From the NCBI GenBank assembly GCA_003553445.1, contig PWEK01000084.1, positions 1 through 50,418 of the forward strand: a stretch of DNA of 50,418 bases, in the 5' to 3' direction. The first letter of the stretch is position 1; each line of letters begins with the position of its first letter. Under the pieces are notes generated by a model. That model was not told where the DNA came from. It did no database searches and saw nothing but the letters and a program-made list of their open reading frames with translations. Below are positions 35,401 through 42,975 of the stretch, piece after piece. The stretch comes from Elusimicrobiota bacterium. Its GTDB lineage: Bacteria > CG03 > SLGR01. Both the position numbers and the translations under genes were made by a program.

Positions 35401-36920
35401 TTATTTATGATATAAAAAATACGAATACCCGAGCCAGGGTATCTGTAAAGCTTGTAAGCAAATCGGGGGTAGGCACGGTTGCAGCGGGAGTAGCAAAAGG
35501 AAAGGCAGACATGGTTTTGATAAGCGGCGCAGACGGGGGTACCGGCGCATCCCCACTATCTTCAATAAAGCATGCGGGAATTCCGTGGGAGATTGGTTTG
35601 TCGGAAACACAGCAGACCCTTATTCGTAACAGGTTAAGAAGCAGAATAAGGATTCAGGTAGACGGGCAGATAAGAACTGCTAAAGATGTTATGGTAGGCG
35701 CCATGCTGGGGGCTGAAGAATTCGGTTTCGGAACTATAGTGCTTGTAACACTAGGTTGTATTATGGTAAGGAAGTGTCATGCAAACACCTGTCCGGTTGG
35801 GATTGCAACACAGGACCCTGAACTCAGGAAAAGATTTGCAGGAAAGCCGGAACATCTTTCCAATTATATGATTTTTCTCGCCAGGGAGATTAGAGAAAAA
35901 ATGGCTGAACTTGGGTTGAGAAGTTTTGACGAAATGGTTGGGAGGGTTGATTTTATTGACCGTGAAAGGGCCGAAGGGCACTGGAAAGCGGAAGGCCTGG
36001 ATTTTTCAAAAGTTCTTTACAATGCCAGTTTGTACGGTAAAAAATCGGTCCGATGCACAGAAAAACAAAACATGGAGTTGTCAGGCAGTGTAAATTCGAG
36101 GATTATAAAAGATTCAAAAGAAGCTGTCGATAAGAGAAAAAAAACATCTCTTAGTTATACTATAAAAAACCAGGACCGTTCAGTAGGGGCGGAATTAAGC
36201 GGCATAATATCAGAAAGATACGGAGCAAAAGGGTTGCCCCCTGACACCATAAAAGTAAATTTAAGGGGTTCGGCAGGTCAAAGTTTTGGTGCTTTTCTCG
36301 TACGCGGTGTGACATTAAAATTGGAAGGAGATGCAAATGATTATGTTGGCAAAGGTCTCTCCGGGGGTAATATAGTAATCTTTCCGGATAGAAGATCGAC
36401 ATTCAAACCTCAACGTAATATTATTGCCGGAAATGTAAATCTTTTCGGAGCCACTTCAGGAGAGGCATATATCAATGGCTGCGCGGGTGAGCGTTTTGCA
36501 GTGCGAAACAGCGGAGCAACAGCAGTGGTTGAAGGTGTGGGGGATCATGGCTGTGAGTATATGACCGGAGGTAAAGTTGTTGTCCTGGGAAAAACCGGGG
36601 TAAATTTTGCGGCAGGGATGAGCGGGGGCCTGGCGTATGTTCTTGACGAAGACGGTCTTTTTAACACAAGGTGCAATCTGGATATGGTTGTTCTTGAGCC
36701 TGTCACAGGCAAGCAGGATTTATCGATTCTTTACAGACTGATAAAAAAACACGTTAATTTGACAAAAAGTCCTTATGCTTCGAAAATTTTAGATAAATGG
36801 GAAGAGAAGATTGATAAATTTGTGAAAGTTTTCCCTGTCGATTACAAGAAAGCTATAAGGCGAATGGGTGATAGGCGAGTTAACGACAACAGGTTTAAGA
36901 AGGAAAAGGAGGAGGTATAG
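32406..36920 (+). CDS. gltB: Glutamate synthase large subunit
   Basis: A protein of 1504 residues, full length. It carries out the glutaminase and synthase steps that form glutamate from glutamine and 2-oxoglutarate. Domains in order: class II glutaminase with its nucleophile Cys17 (QDSCGVGF), central domain, FMN synthase domain (SNSGEGGEDEKRY, KPGEGGQLPGHKV, SGADGGTGASPLSSIKHAG), the 3Fe-4S cysteines in CIMVRKCHANTCPVGI, and the C-terminal GXGXG helix. Start is TTG 32406 with AAGGAG 7 nt upstream. The short N-terminal leader would be removed to expose Cys17. gltD follows after 3 nt but is interrupted, so electrons may come from another partner, or the enzyme may be idle. Confidence 0.96.
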   Translation: MKTDRGLYNSKNEQDSCGVGFIVNPDGKSTNKTVRDGLSILSNLKHRGATGGDLKTGDGAGITLQIPDVFFRKKTDISLPKKGSYGVGFLFMSQREKQRKKSWKIINNAVKKENANIIGCREVPAESSLLGDIALSNMPYMKQVFIEYGGISGDLLERKLYLLRRIIEKEMSEAGMSIDEFYIPSMSSRTIVYKGMFLAEQFEKFFPDLKDGDFKSTFAIVHQRYSTNTLPSWPLAQPFRCLAHNGEINTLKGNINHMKARESSLRSSHYGEDIKKAIPVINEQGSDSAVLDNVFELLLSAGRRPEHAMMMMIPEAFGKEYSAGEDKRSFYEYHASIMEPWDGPAAVVFTDGVKVGAVLDRNGLRPARYVITKNGRIILSSEAGVLPVDEGQVLEKGRLAPGKMILVDTRNSRIMKDSEIKASVFCKRPYRQWLENNKIEIKDMLKPSGEIKNHSGSILTKHRVFGYTFEDLNKIIKPMVINAQEPIGSMGDDETLSVLSERPKLLYHYFKQSFAQVTNPPIDPYRESLVMSLMSFIGRERNLLTETPQHCRQIKLAHPVLLREDINRLMDAEKNGLKTSKVHIIFRFDSGKDSMRRSLRDICERVEHEIDNGAEVVVLSDRNTDSKNAPIPALLATSAVNNYLIRKGKRHLAGLVLETGEVRGVMDFAVLMGFGANAINPYLAFETISHMKENGYLPKEIRLRKAMDNYVKAIKKGVLKIMSKMGVSTIRSYRGAQLFEAVGLNAEFLDEYFEGVTSQIEGAGIDVIARETLMRHEEAYKNENTGIIDSGGSHNYRKGGENHLMTPEAVITLQKAVREGDYDLYKKYSSIINNRSKDMCTLRGLFNFKKRKPVPLEEVEKEESIIKRFYASAMSFGSISRETHETIARAMNSIGAQSNSGEGGEDEKRYTAFDNPESTMSMVKQLASGRFGVTNNYIINAKEIQIKMAQGAKPGEGGQLPGHKVNYEIASVRNSTPGVMLISPPPHHDIYSIEDLAQLIYDIKNTNTRARVSVKLVSKSGVGTVAAGVAKGKADMVLISGADGGTGASPLSSIKHAGIPWEIGLSETQQTLIRNRLRSRIRIQVDGQIRTAKDVMVGAMLGAEEFGFGTIVLVTLGCIMVRKCHANTCPVGIATQDPELRKRFAGKPEHLSNYMIFLAREIREKMAELGLRSFDEMVGRVDFIDRERAEGHWKAEGLDFSKVLYNASLYGKKSVRCTEKQNMELSGSVNSRIIKDSKEAVDKRKKTSLSYTIKNQDRSVGAELSGIISERYGAKGLPPDTIKVNLRGSAGQSFGAFLVRGVTLKLEGDANDYVGKGLSGGNIVIFPDRRSTFKPQRNIIAGNVNLFGATSGEAYINGCAGERFAVRNSGATAVVEGVGDHGCEYMTGGKVVVLGKTGVNFAAGMSGGLAYVLDEDGLFNTRCNLDMVVLEPVTGKQDLSILYRLIKKHVNLTKSPYASKILDKWEEKIDKFVKVFPVDYKKAIRRMGDRRVNDNRFKKEKEEV

Positions 36921-36923
36921 TTG

Positions 36924-38366
36924 ATGGGAATGCCTGGCGGTTTTCTTAAATACGAAAGAAGGTGCGCAAAATACAGACCGGTTAAAGAGAGATTAACCGA
37001 TTACAGAGAGGTTGAGGTTTATCCACCGGAAGATGAGGTTGTTAATCAGTCTCTGAGGTGTCTGGATTGTGGAATCCCTTTCTGTCATTCAACAGGATGT
37101 TCTCTGAGTATTCTAATCCCTGAGATAAATGAACTGGTTCATGGGGGCAGGTGGAGAGAGGCTTATGAGCGTCTATCTTCTGTAAATCCTTTTCCTGAAA
37201 TAACGGGAAGAATATGTCCGGCTCTGTGTGAAGCTTCATGTACTCTTTCTATTAATGATGCTCCTGTAACAATAAGAAATATAGAATACACGGTTATAGA
37301 GAAGGCTTTTGAAAATGGATGGGTACAACCTCGAAAGATTAAAAGAAGAGCAGGAAAAAAAGCGGCAGTTATCGGCTCCGGCCCTGCAGGTCTGGCGGCA
37401 GCTTCAAAACTTTCAGGAAGAGGGTTTGATGTGACGGTTTACGAAAAAGCTCCTGCAGCCGGGGGCATATTAAGATACGGGATTCCGGATTTTAAACTTG
37501 AAAAATGGGTTATTGACAGAAGACTTGACATAATGAAAAAGGAAGGTGTGAAATTCGAGACCGGGATAAGAATAGGAAAAGATGTTTCTGCTTCTTATAT
37601 GCAGAAAAATTATGACAACATTATAATAACAACAGGAGCTCTTCATCCAAGAGATATACGTATTCCCGGTAGAGAATATGACGGCATTTATTTTGCCATG
37701 GAATACCTTTCTTCTTCAAACGAATATGTGTGTGGTTCAAGCGAAAACCTGGAAATAGATGCTTCCTGAAAGAATGTTCTTGTCATCGGGGGAGGGGATA
37801 CCGGTTCTGATTGCGTAGGCACCGCAAACAGGCAGGGGGCAAAAAAAGTATATCAATATGAGATTATGCCTAAACCATTAAAATGGGACAGTTCATGGAA
37901 TCCAAGTTGGCCGTATTACCCATCAGTTTTAAGAGAGACATCTTCTCACCGCGAAGGGGTAGAGAGAGAATGGAATGTTCTTACTAAGGAGTTCATCGAA
38001 AGCAGGGGAAGGGTTTCCGGAGCCAGATTCTGCCGGATCAAATGGGAAAAAAAAGGGGAAGGCAGGCCAGAAATGAAAGAGGTTTCCGGTTCAGGTTTCG
38101 CATTAGATGTTGATCTGGTTTTGATAGCGGCAGGTTTTGAGCATACGGAGCACGAAGTTTTTCTTAAGGAACTTGGTGTAGATTATGATGATAAGGGGAA
38201 TATTAAAACGAGAGATTACTCAACCGGTGTTAGAGGGGTTTATGCCGCCGGCGATTGTCGGACAGGGGCATCATTAGTAGTGAAAGCGATAAAACAGGGA
38301 CTGAAAGCCGCTTCCAAAGTCGGGGTTATACTTTTATACTTTTGGTTTTTTCACCAGGCTTATTAG
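36924..38366 (+). pseudogene. gltD: Glutamate synthase small subunit, interrupted by an in-frame TGA
   Basis: The frame reads as a normal GltD through the N-terminal Fe-S cysteines (LRCLDCGIPFCHS, GRICPALCEASC) and the first FAD motif (VIGSGPAGLAAASKL). TGA then occurs at 37767-37769, after NLEIDAS. The same frame continues KNVLVIGGGDTGSDCVG, the NADPH motif, and later AAGDCRTGASLVVKAIKQG. The TGA sits where homologues have Gly. The C-terminal end is also abnormal: after AASKV the protein runs into the 28-bp repeat and ends VILLYFWFFHQAY. Pieces of 281 and up to 199 residues result. ATG 36924 has GGAGG 8 nt upstream. A sequencing error cannot be excluded. Confidence 0.88.
38317..38344. repeat. 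28-bp direct repeat, right copy (in the 3' end of gltD)
   Basis: Identical to 32258-32285. Here it lies inside the gltD frame and encodes the aberrant hydrophobic C-terminus. It is in the same orientation as the left copy, with gltB-gltD (about 6.0 kb) between. Confidence 0.9.
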
Positions 38367-38400
38367 AAGAATAAAAAAAATTTAGAAAGGAATGTTTTAA

Positions 38401-38463
38401 ATAAAAGGAGAGGAAATATGTATGAGAATACTGAAAAATGACAAAAACGAAATTTTTATGTAG
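38401..38463 (+). other. Duplicated ribosome-site motif and 13-codon leader ORF before glnA
   Basis: AAAAGGAGAGGAAATATG (38403-38420) resembles the true glnA site AAAAGGAGGAAATAAATATG (38475-38494). After the first copy, ATG at 38422 opens a 13-codon frame (MRILKNDKNEIFM) ending in TAG at 38461. This could be a leader peptide or simply a local duplication of the glnA start region; I favour the latter. Confidence 0.35.
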
Positions 38464-38491
38464 TATGAAACAGTAAAAGGAGGAAATAAAT

Positions 38492-39832
38492 ATGAGACAG
38501 AGGAATTACACTAATGAAGATGTGTTAAGGTTGGTAAGTGAAAAGGATGTTAAGTTTATCAAATTATGGTTTGTAGATATATTAGGGCAGGTAAAGTCTT
38601 TTTCAATTACACCCGATGAACTTGAGGGTGCTCTTGAAGACGGTATGGGGTTTGATGGTTCATCCATAGAGGGCTTTGCCAGAATATATGAGAGTGACTT
38701 AATAGGGAAGCCTGATCCTTCAACATTCACAATTTTACCCTGGAGACCGAAAGAGACTGCGGTAGTTGCCAGGATGTTTTGCGATATTCTTACTCCTGAT
38801 GGTAAGCCCTATATAGGAGACCCCCGCTATATTCTAAGAAAGAATCTTAAAAAAATGGAAGAAGCGGGTTATGACTGCTTTAATGTAGGTCCTGAGCTTG
38901 AATATTTTTACTTTAAAAATGACCGCAATCCGGAAATAATGGATGAAGGCGGTTATTTTGATTTAATGCCCCTGGATCTGGGGCATGATTTAAGAAGGGA
39001 TACCATTTTAGCTCTTCAGGAAATGGGAATACCGGTAGAGTATTCACATCACGAAGTGGCCCCCAGTCAGCATGAAATCGATCTCAGATACGGGCCGGCT
39101 CTTGAGATGGCTGATGATGTAATAACATATAAAGTGGCAGTGAAATCTATAGCCATGCAAAGCGGAGCCTATGCTTCATTTATGCCAAAACCACTGTATG
39201 AGCAAAACGGAAGCGGGATGCATGTTCACATGTCTTTATTTAATAAAGGCAAAAATGTTTTCTACAATGGTGAAGACAAATACCACCTTTCTGATGATGC
39301 AAAGCATTTCACCGCCGGAGTTATGAAGCATTCAAGAGAAATATGTGCAATATCAAACCAGTGGGTAAATTCATACAAGCGCCTGGTGCCTGGATATGAG
39401 GCCCCAGTATATCTGGTTTGGGGTCAGAAAAACCGTTCTGCCCTAATAAGGGTCCCCATGTACAAGCCGGGTCAGGAAAAAGCCACCAGAATTGAATTGA
39501 GATTTCCAGATCCGGCCTGTAATCCCTATCTGGCTTTCAGTGTTATGCTTGCTGCAGGATTGGAGGGAATTGAAAACAAATATACTTTGGAAGAACCTAC
39601 TGAAATAGATGTTTTTCATCTGACAGATGAGGAAAAAAAAGAAAGAGGAATAAAGTTATTGCCGGGCAGTCTTATCGAGGCTATACAGGCTACGGAAAAT
39701 TCAACAATGCTAAGGAGTGCCTTGGGAGAGCATGTATTTAATAAATTCGTTGAAAATAAAAAGATTGAATGGGATAAATACCGAAAACAGGTAACCAACT
39801 ACGAATTAAATACATATCTGCCGATACTGTAG
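38492..39832 (+). CDS. glnA: Glutamine synthetase, type I
   Basis: A protein of 446 residues that makes glutamine from glutamate, ammonium and ATP. The beta-grasp domain has MGFDGSSIEGFARIYESD; the catalytic domain has VGPELEYFYF, HHEVAPSQHEIDLRYG, NGSGMHVHMSLF and RIELRFPDPACNPYLAF. The length and the lack of the insert seen in long GS-I-beta enzymes fit the shorter GS-I-alpha type, usually feedback regulated and not adenylylated. AAAAGGAGG lies 8 nt upstream. An almost identical ribosome site lies 75 nt earlier. A hairpin follows the stop. Confidence 0.96.
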   Translation: MRQRNYTNEDVLRLVSEKDVKFIKLWFVDILGQVKSFSITPDELEGALEDGMGFDGSSIEGFARIYESDLIGKPDPSTFTILPWRPKETAVVARMFCDILTPDGKPYIGDPRYILRKNLKKMEEAGYDCFNVGPELEYFYFKNDRNPEIMDEGGYFDLMPLDLGHDLRRDTILALQEMGIPVEYSHHEVAPSQHEIDLRYGPALEMADDVITYKVAVKSIAMQSGAYASFMPKPLYEQNGSGMHVHMSLFNKGKNVFYNGEDKYHLSDDAKHFTAGVMKHSREICAISNQWVNSYKRLVPGYEAPVYLVWGQKNRSALIRVPMYKPGQEKATRIELRFPDPACNPYLAFSVMLAAGLEGIENKYTLEEPTEIDVFHLTDEEKKERGIKLLPGSLIEAIQATENSTMLRSALGEHVFNKFVENKKIEWDKYRKQVTNYELNTYLPIL

Positions 39833-39849
39833 AATATTCTGTTACTTAG

Positions 39850-39887
39850 AAAGGAAGCGGAGCATTTTTTTATGTGCCGCTTTCTTT
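39850..39887 (+). terminator. Hairpin terminator after glnA
   Basis: AAAGGAAGCGG (39850-39860) pairs with CCGCTTTCTTT (39877-39887), 11 bp with one G-U pair, 18 nt after the glnA stop. The 16-nt loop is T-rich and the run after the stem is only moderately T-rich, so a rho-independent terminator is likely but not perfect. Confidence 0.6.
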
Positions 39888-39949
39888 GGTGTTTAGGGTA
39901 AATAGAATATTTGTTAAAAGTCTAAAAAATTATATTTAAACAACATATT

Positions 39950-41230
39950 GTGAAAAAAATCAAATCTTATTTAAAAGAAAAAGTATGGGGCGTTGATGAA
40001 CTTCAGCACGGATTTTTTGTTTCTGTGACAGTGAAGTCCCTAAAAGTTGCGCTGATAACGATAAATGATTTCTTTAAGGACAAATGCCATGTTTTAGCCT
40101 CTTCTCTTACATATTATACCCTTCTTGCACTTGTACCCCTGCTTGCGCTTGTGTTTGTTGTGATAAAGGAAACCGGAGTTCAAAATATTTATGGGGTTGA
40201 ATTTTTAAATCACCTTTTACTAAACCCTGAGGCTTCTGAAATGGTCATAGAATATGTAAATAAAACAGATTTAAGCGCTCTTGGAATTATCGGCGCGGTT
40301 GCTTTGTTAAAGCTTGCCGCTGTTCTTCTTGCAAATATAGAACATTATTTTAACGATATATGGGGAATAAAGGAAAAAAGGCATTTCATTAAAAGAATAT
40401 CATATTATCTTTTTGTTGTAATAATTCTACCTGTTTTAGTGGCAGCGGGGTTAACTGTCGCCGTAAATTATGCCGGCAGGATTATTCCTGTGAGCAGAGG
40501 TTATTTGCCTTATGTTATTGCATTTTCCGGCTTTACAATGCTTTATACAGTTTTTCCGAATGTGAAAGTGAGAATGACTGCTTCCCTGATAGGGGGCCTA
40601 ATCGCAGGGCTCCTATGGCTCACTGCCCAGAGATTGTTTGTGGGATGGGCATACAGGGCAACAGAACTTAATATTATTTATGGCAGTTTTTCTCAGCTCG
40701 TACTTATATTTATGTGGATATATATAAGCTGGATGATTATTCTTTTGGGGGCGGAAGTTTCTTTTGCCGTTCAAAATTATGACATATATAAAAAATCGGA
40801 AACGCATGAAAAAATAAGTTTGTTACTTAAAGAAAAGATAGTGCTTTTAACGGCAGCGGTTGTTTATGAATTGTCCGGTAAAGCCCGGAAAAAAGTAAGC
40901 GCTCAGGAGATAGTAAGAAAGATCGGCGGTTTTGTCAGGATTGTAAATGAAACATTGTACGAACTTAAAGAAATCGGTATATTAGATGAATCCCAACATC
41001 ATAAAGAGCGGTTTTTTCGACCTGCGGAAGGAAAGGAAGATGTTTCGGTTTGGGATGTTTTAGAAAAAATCAAATTAAAAGGAAATGCCGATATGCCTTT
41101 GAATAATGATGAAGTCTTTAAGAATGTTGAAGATTTACTGACTGACGCCGAAAATGTTAAAAAAGAAAAGTTTAAAAAAGTTTTTTTGAAAGATTTGTAC
41201 AAGGAGAAAGAACTTTATGAAACGGGATGA
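39950..41230 (+). CDS. YihY/BrkB family inner membrane protein
   Basis: A protein of 426 residues. Six or so membrane helices (about 45-275) contain the family elements SSLTYYTLLALVPLLAL, ANIEHYFNDIWGIKEKR, RIIPVSRGYLPYVI and ISWMIILLGAEVSFAVQNYD. The C-terminal 150 residues are soluble with a winged-helix-like stretch (AQEIVRKIGGFVRIVNETLYE). The family was once misnamed RNase BN; its function is unsettled, with transport or membrane roles suggested. GTG start 39950, no strong ribosome site. It overlaps the HD gene by 14 nt. Confidence 0.87.
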   Translation: MKKIKSYLKEKVWGVDELQHGFFVSVTVKSLKVALITINDFFKDKCHVLASSLTYYTLLALVPLLALVFVVIKETGVQNIYGVEFLNHLLLNPEASEMVIEYVNKTDLSALGIIGAVALLKLAAVLLANIEHYFNDIWGIKEKRHFIKRISYYLFVVIILPVLVAAGLTVAVNYAGRIIPVSRGYLPYVIAFSGFTMLYTVFPNVKVRMTASLIGGLIAGLLWLTAQRLFVGWAYRATELNIIYGSFSQLVLIFMWIYISWMIILLGAEVSFAVQNYDIYKKSETHEKISLLLKEKIVLLTAAVVYELSGKARKKVSAQEIVRKIGGFVRIVNETLYELKEIGILDESQHHKERFFRPAEGKEDVSVWDVLEKIKLKGNADMPLNNDEVFKNVEDLLTDAENVKKEKFKKVFLKDLYKEKELYETG

Positions 41231-41762
41231 AGCTCTTGAGATGGTAAAGGATAAAGTGCCATCAGGGAATCTTGTTAAGCATATGCTGGCTGTAGAGGCA
41301 TGCATGAGGAAGCTGGCTATTAATTTTGATGAAGATGAAAAAAAGTGGTCACTGGCGGGGCTTCTTCATGATTTGGATTATGAAAGAACTAAGAATGATT
41401 TTGAAAAGCATGGAGTGGTTTCCGCTGAAATTCTCTCTAAAAAAGAAATCTCCACAGACATAATTAATGCGATTAAAGCACATGCAGGAAAAAAAAGTCC
41501 GGAGAATAAAATGGAATGGTGTCTTTATTCATCTGATCCACTAACAGGACTTATTGTAGCGGCGGCGCTTATGCATCCGGAGAAAAAACTGGCTTCGGTT
41601 AACAAGGAATTTATATTAAACAGGTTTAAGGAGAAAAGGTTTGCAGCTGGCGCCGATAGAAACCAGATAAGTTCCTGTGAAAGAACAGGGCTTAAGCTTG
41701 AAGAATTTATTTCAATATGTCTTGATGCAATGAAAGAAATTGATGAAGAGCTGGGGTTATGA
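41217..41762 (+). CDS. HD domain protein (HDIG-like phosphohydrolase)
   Basis: A protein of 181 residues. The HD metal site reads H21 (VKHMLAVEACM), LLHDLDYERTK (about 49-59), the later His in KAHAGKK and Asp in YSSDPLTGLI, as in small HDIG proteins related to predicted hydrolases. The substrate is unknown. It starts inside the YihY gene after AAGGAG and ends with ATGA overlap to the HAD gene, so the three genes form an operon. Confidence 0.82.
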   Translation: MKRDEALEMVKDKVPSGNLVKHMLAVEACMRKLAINFDEDEKKWSLAGLLHDLDYERTKNDFEKHGVVSAEILSKKEISTDIINAIKAHAGKKSPENKMEWCLYSSDPLTGLIVAAALMHPEKKLASVNKEFILNRFKEKRFAAGADRNQISSCERTGLKLEEFISICLDAMKEIDEELGL

Positions 41763-42361
41763 AAAAAGTAAAACTCATTCTTTTTGATTTTGGGGGAGTT
41801 ATCGCTCCTGAAGGATTTCAGCTGGGTATAGTTAAACTTGCGCAGGAATTCGGAAAGACTTTTGAAGAGATGTACCATATTGCCGGTCATCTGGCTGCCT
41901 TTGAGAGCGGATATAGCTCCGGAAAAGCGGATGAAAGGGAATACTGGAATTTTATAGCCAGTTACATCGGAACTGAAGAAGACTTAATGAAATACAGGTA
42001 TGTTTTTCTGGATAACTTTCAACCCAGAAGGGAGATGATAGAGCTTATAAGCAGAGCCTCTAAAAAAATTCAGCTGGGAATATTTTCCGACCAAACCAAC
42101 TGGATATATGAACTCGATGAAAAGTATGGTTTTTTTAAATACTTTAAATACCTGATTATATCCTACGATGTGGGGTGTACCAAACATGATGAGGGGTTTT
42201 ACCGGATCCCAGCTCAGAGAACGGGAATAAGCCCGGAAGAGATTCTTGTCATAGACGACAAAGAACGTGTAGTCAGTGAATGCAGGAAAAAGTCAATGCG
42301 AGGATACCGTTTTACTTCTGTAAAAGACTGCACTGAATATATAGATGATATAATAAAATAG
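41759..42361 (+). CDS. HAD superfamily hydrolase (subfamily IA-like)
   Basis: A protein of 200 residues. Motif I is ILFDFGGVIAPEG with the nucleophilic Asp near residue 10; the second Asp of the usual DxD is Gly, which is normal in the DFGGV branch. A helical cap follows, then motif II around LGIFSDQTNW (Ser), motif III Lys in VGCTKHDEGFYR, and motif IV ILVIDDKERVV. Probably a small-molecule phosphatase or dehalogenase-type enzyme; the substrate is not predictable. It overlaps the HD gene by 4 nt and is convergent with the DUF72 remnant 9 nt away. Confidence 0.85.
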   Translation: MKKVKLILFDFGGVIAPEGFQLGIVKLAQEFGKTFEEMYHIAGHLAAFESGYSSGKADEREYWNFIASYIGTEEDLMKYRYVFLDNFQPRREMIELISRASKKIQLGIFSDQTNWIYELDEKYGFFKYFKYLIISYDVGCTKHDEGFYRIPAQRTGISPEEILVIDDKERVVSECRKKSMRGYRFTSVKDCTEYIDDIIK

Positions 42362-42370
42362 CTTATATTT

Positions 42371-42975
42371 TTAAAGAAGATATTTCTGCCTGGGATTAAA
42401 ATCCATGTTTAGCATTTCCCCAAGCATATGAGCATTTTTAACCGCTTTTCCATAGTGACAGTTATTAAAAAAAAGAAAGCATTTTTTTGAGTTGTTTTTA
42501 ATTTTTTTTATGGCAGGTATAAACTCCCTGAGTTCTTTTTCTGAATACAGGTAATAACACCTTACTTCTCTTTTGGAGTTAAACCATTTTCTGTTTCTGC
42601 CGTGAAAGCGGACATATGAAAACTCAGAAGTTACCTCATTCCGGAAAGATACTAAAGGACTTATCTTCGGTTCATCTACGCAGCAGTAAGCCAGGTTATT
42701 TTCTTTCAGAAACTTAAAGGTTTCTTTGTTTTGCCAGGCTTATATGCTTTAAATGTAAATATGAAATCTTTTACTGTTTTACTTGCTAATTTATTAATAA
42801 AATTTTCTGAGGGCAGCCTGTAATATGTATAGTTTATTTCCGCTGCTTTGAATCCCAGCTGGTTCTGGTAAAAAGTGAAAAAAGACATTAGTATTAAATT
42901 GAAGGTATAATGCTTATGAAACTGGTTCTTTTTAATGTGAAGAGAAAAACGGGAGATAAGGGATTTAAATGGCAA
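42371..42975 (-). pseudogene. Second DUF72 family gene, internally deleted and frameshifted
   Basis: On the minus strand the N-terminal DUF72 block FYQNQLGFKAAEINYTYYRL and then DFIFTFKAYKPGK is followed at about 42735 by a frame change. The C-terminal block then reads WQNKETFKFLKEN, CCVDEPKISPL, YVRFHGRNRKW and FLFFNNCHYGKAVKNAH, and ends with TAA at 42371-42373. Intact proteins have about 60-70 more residues in the middle, so an internal deletion plus frameshift broke the gene. The first about 35 residues no longer match the family, so the N-terminus is also worn. It overlaps the S74 protein gene start on the other strand by a few bases. Confidence 0.85.

Noticed and set aside
37767-37769. 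Genome-wide recoding of TGA (as Gly or Trp), suggested by the gltD TGA at a Gly position and the DUF72 TGA at a Trp position
   Set aside because: The two positions imply different amino acids, and many intact genes here end in TGA with normal family lengths (miaB, mutL, miaA, the HD protein). Both are best seen as nonsense mutations.
38346-42745. Shared short sequence (ccaggctta) between the end of gltD and the DUF72 deletion junction as a common recombination site
   Set aside because: Only 10-11 bp in two places of a 50-kb A+T-rich window; chance is sufficient.
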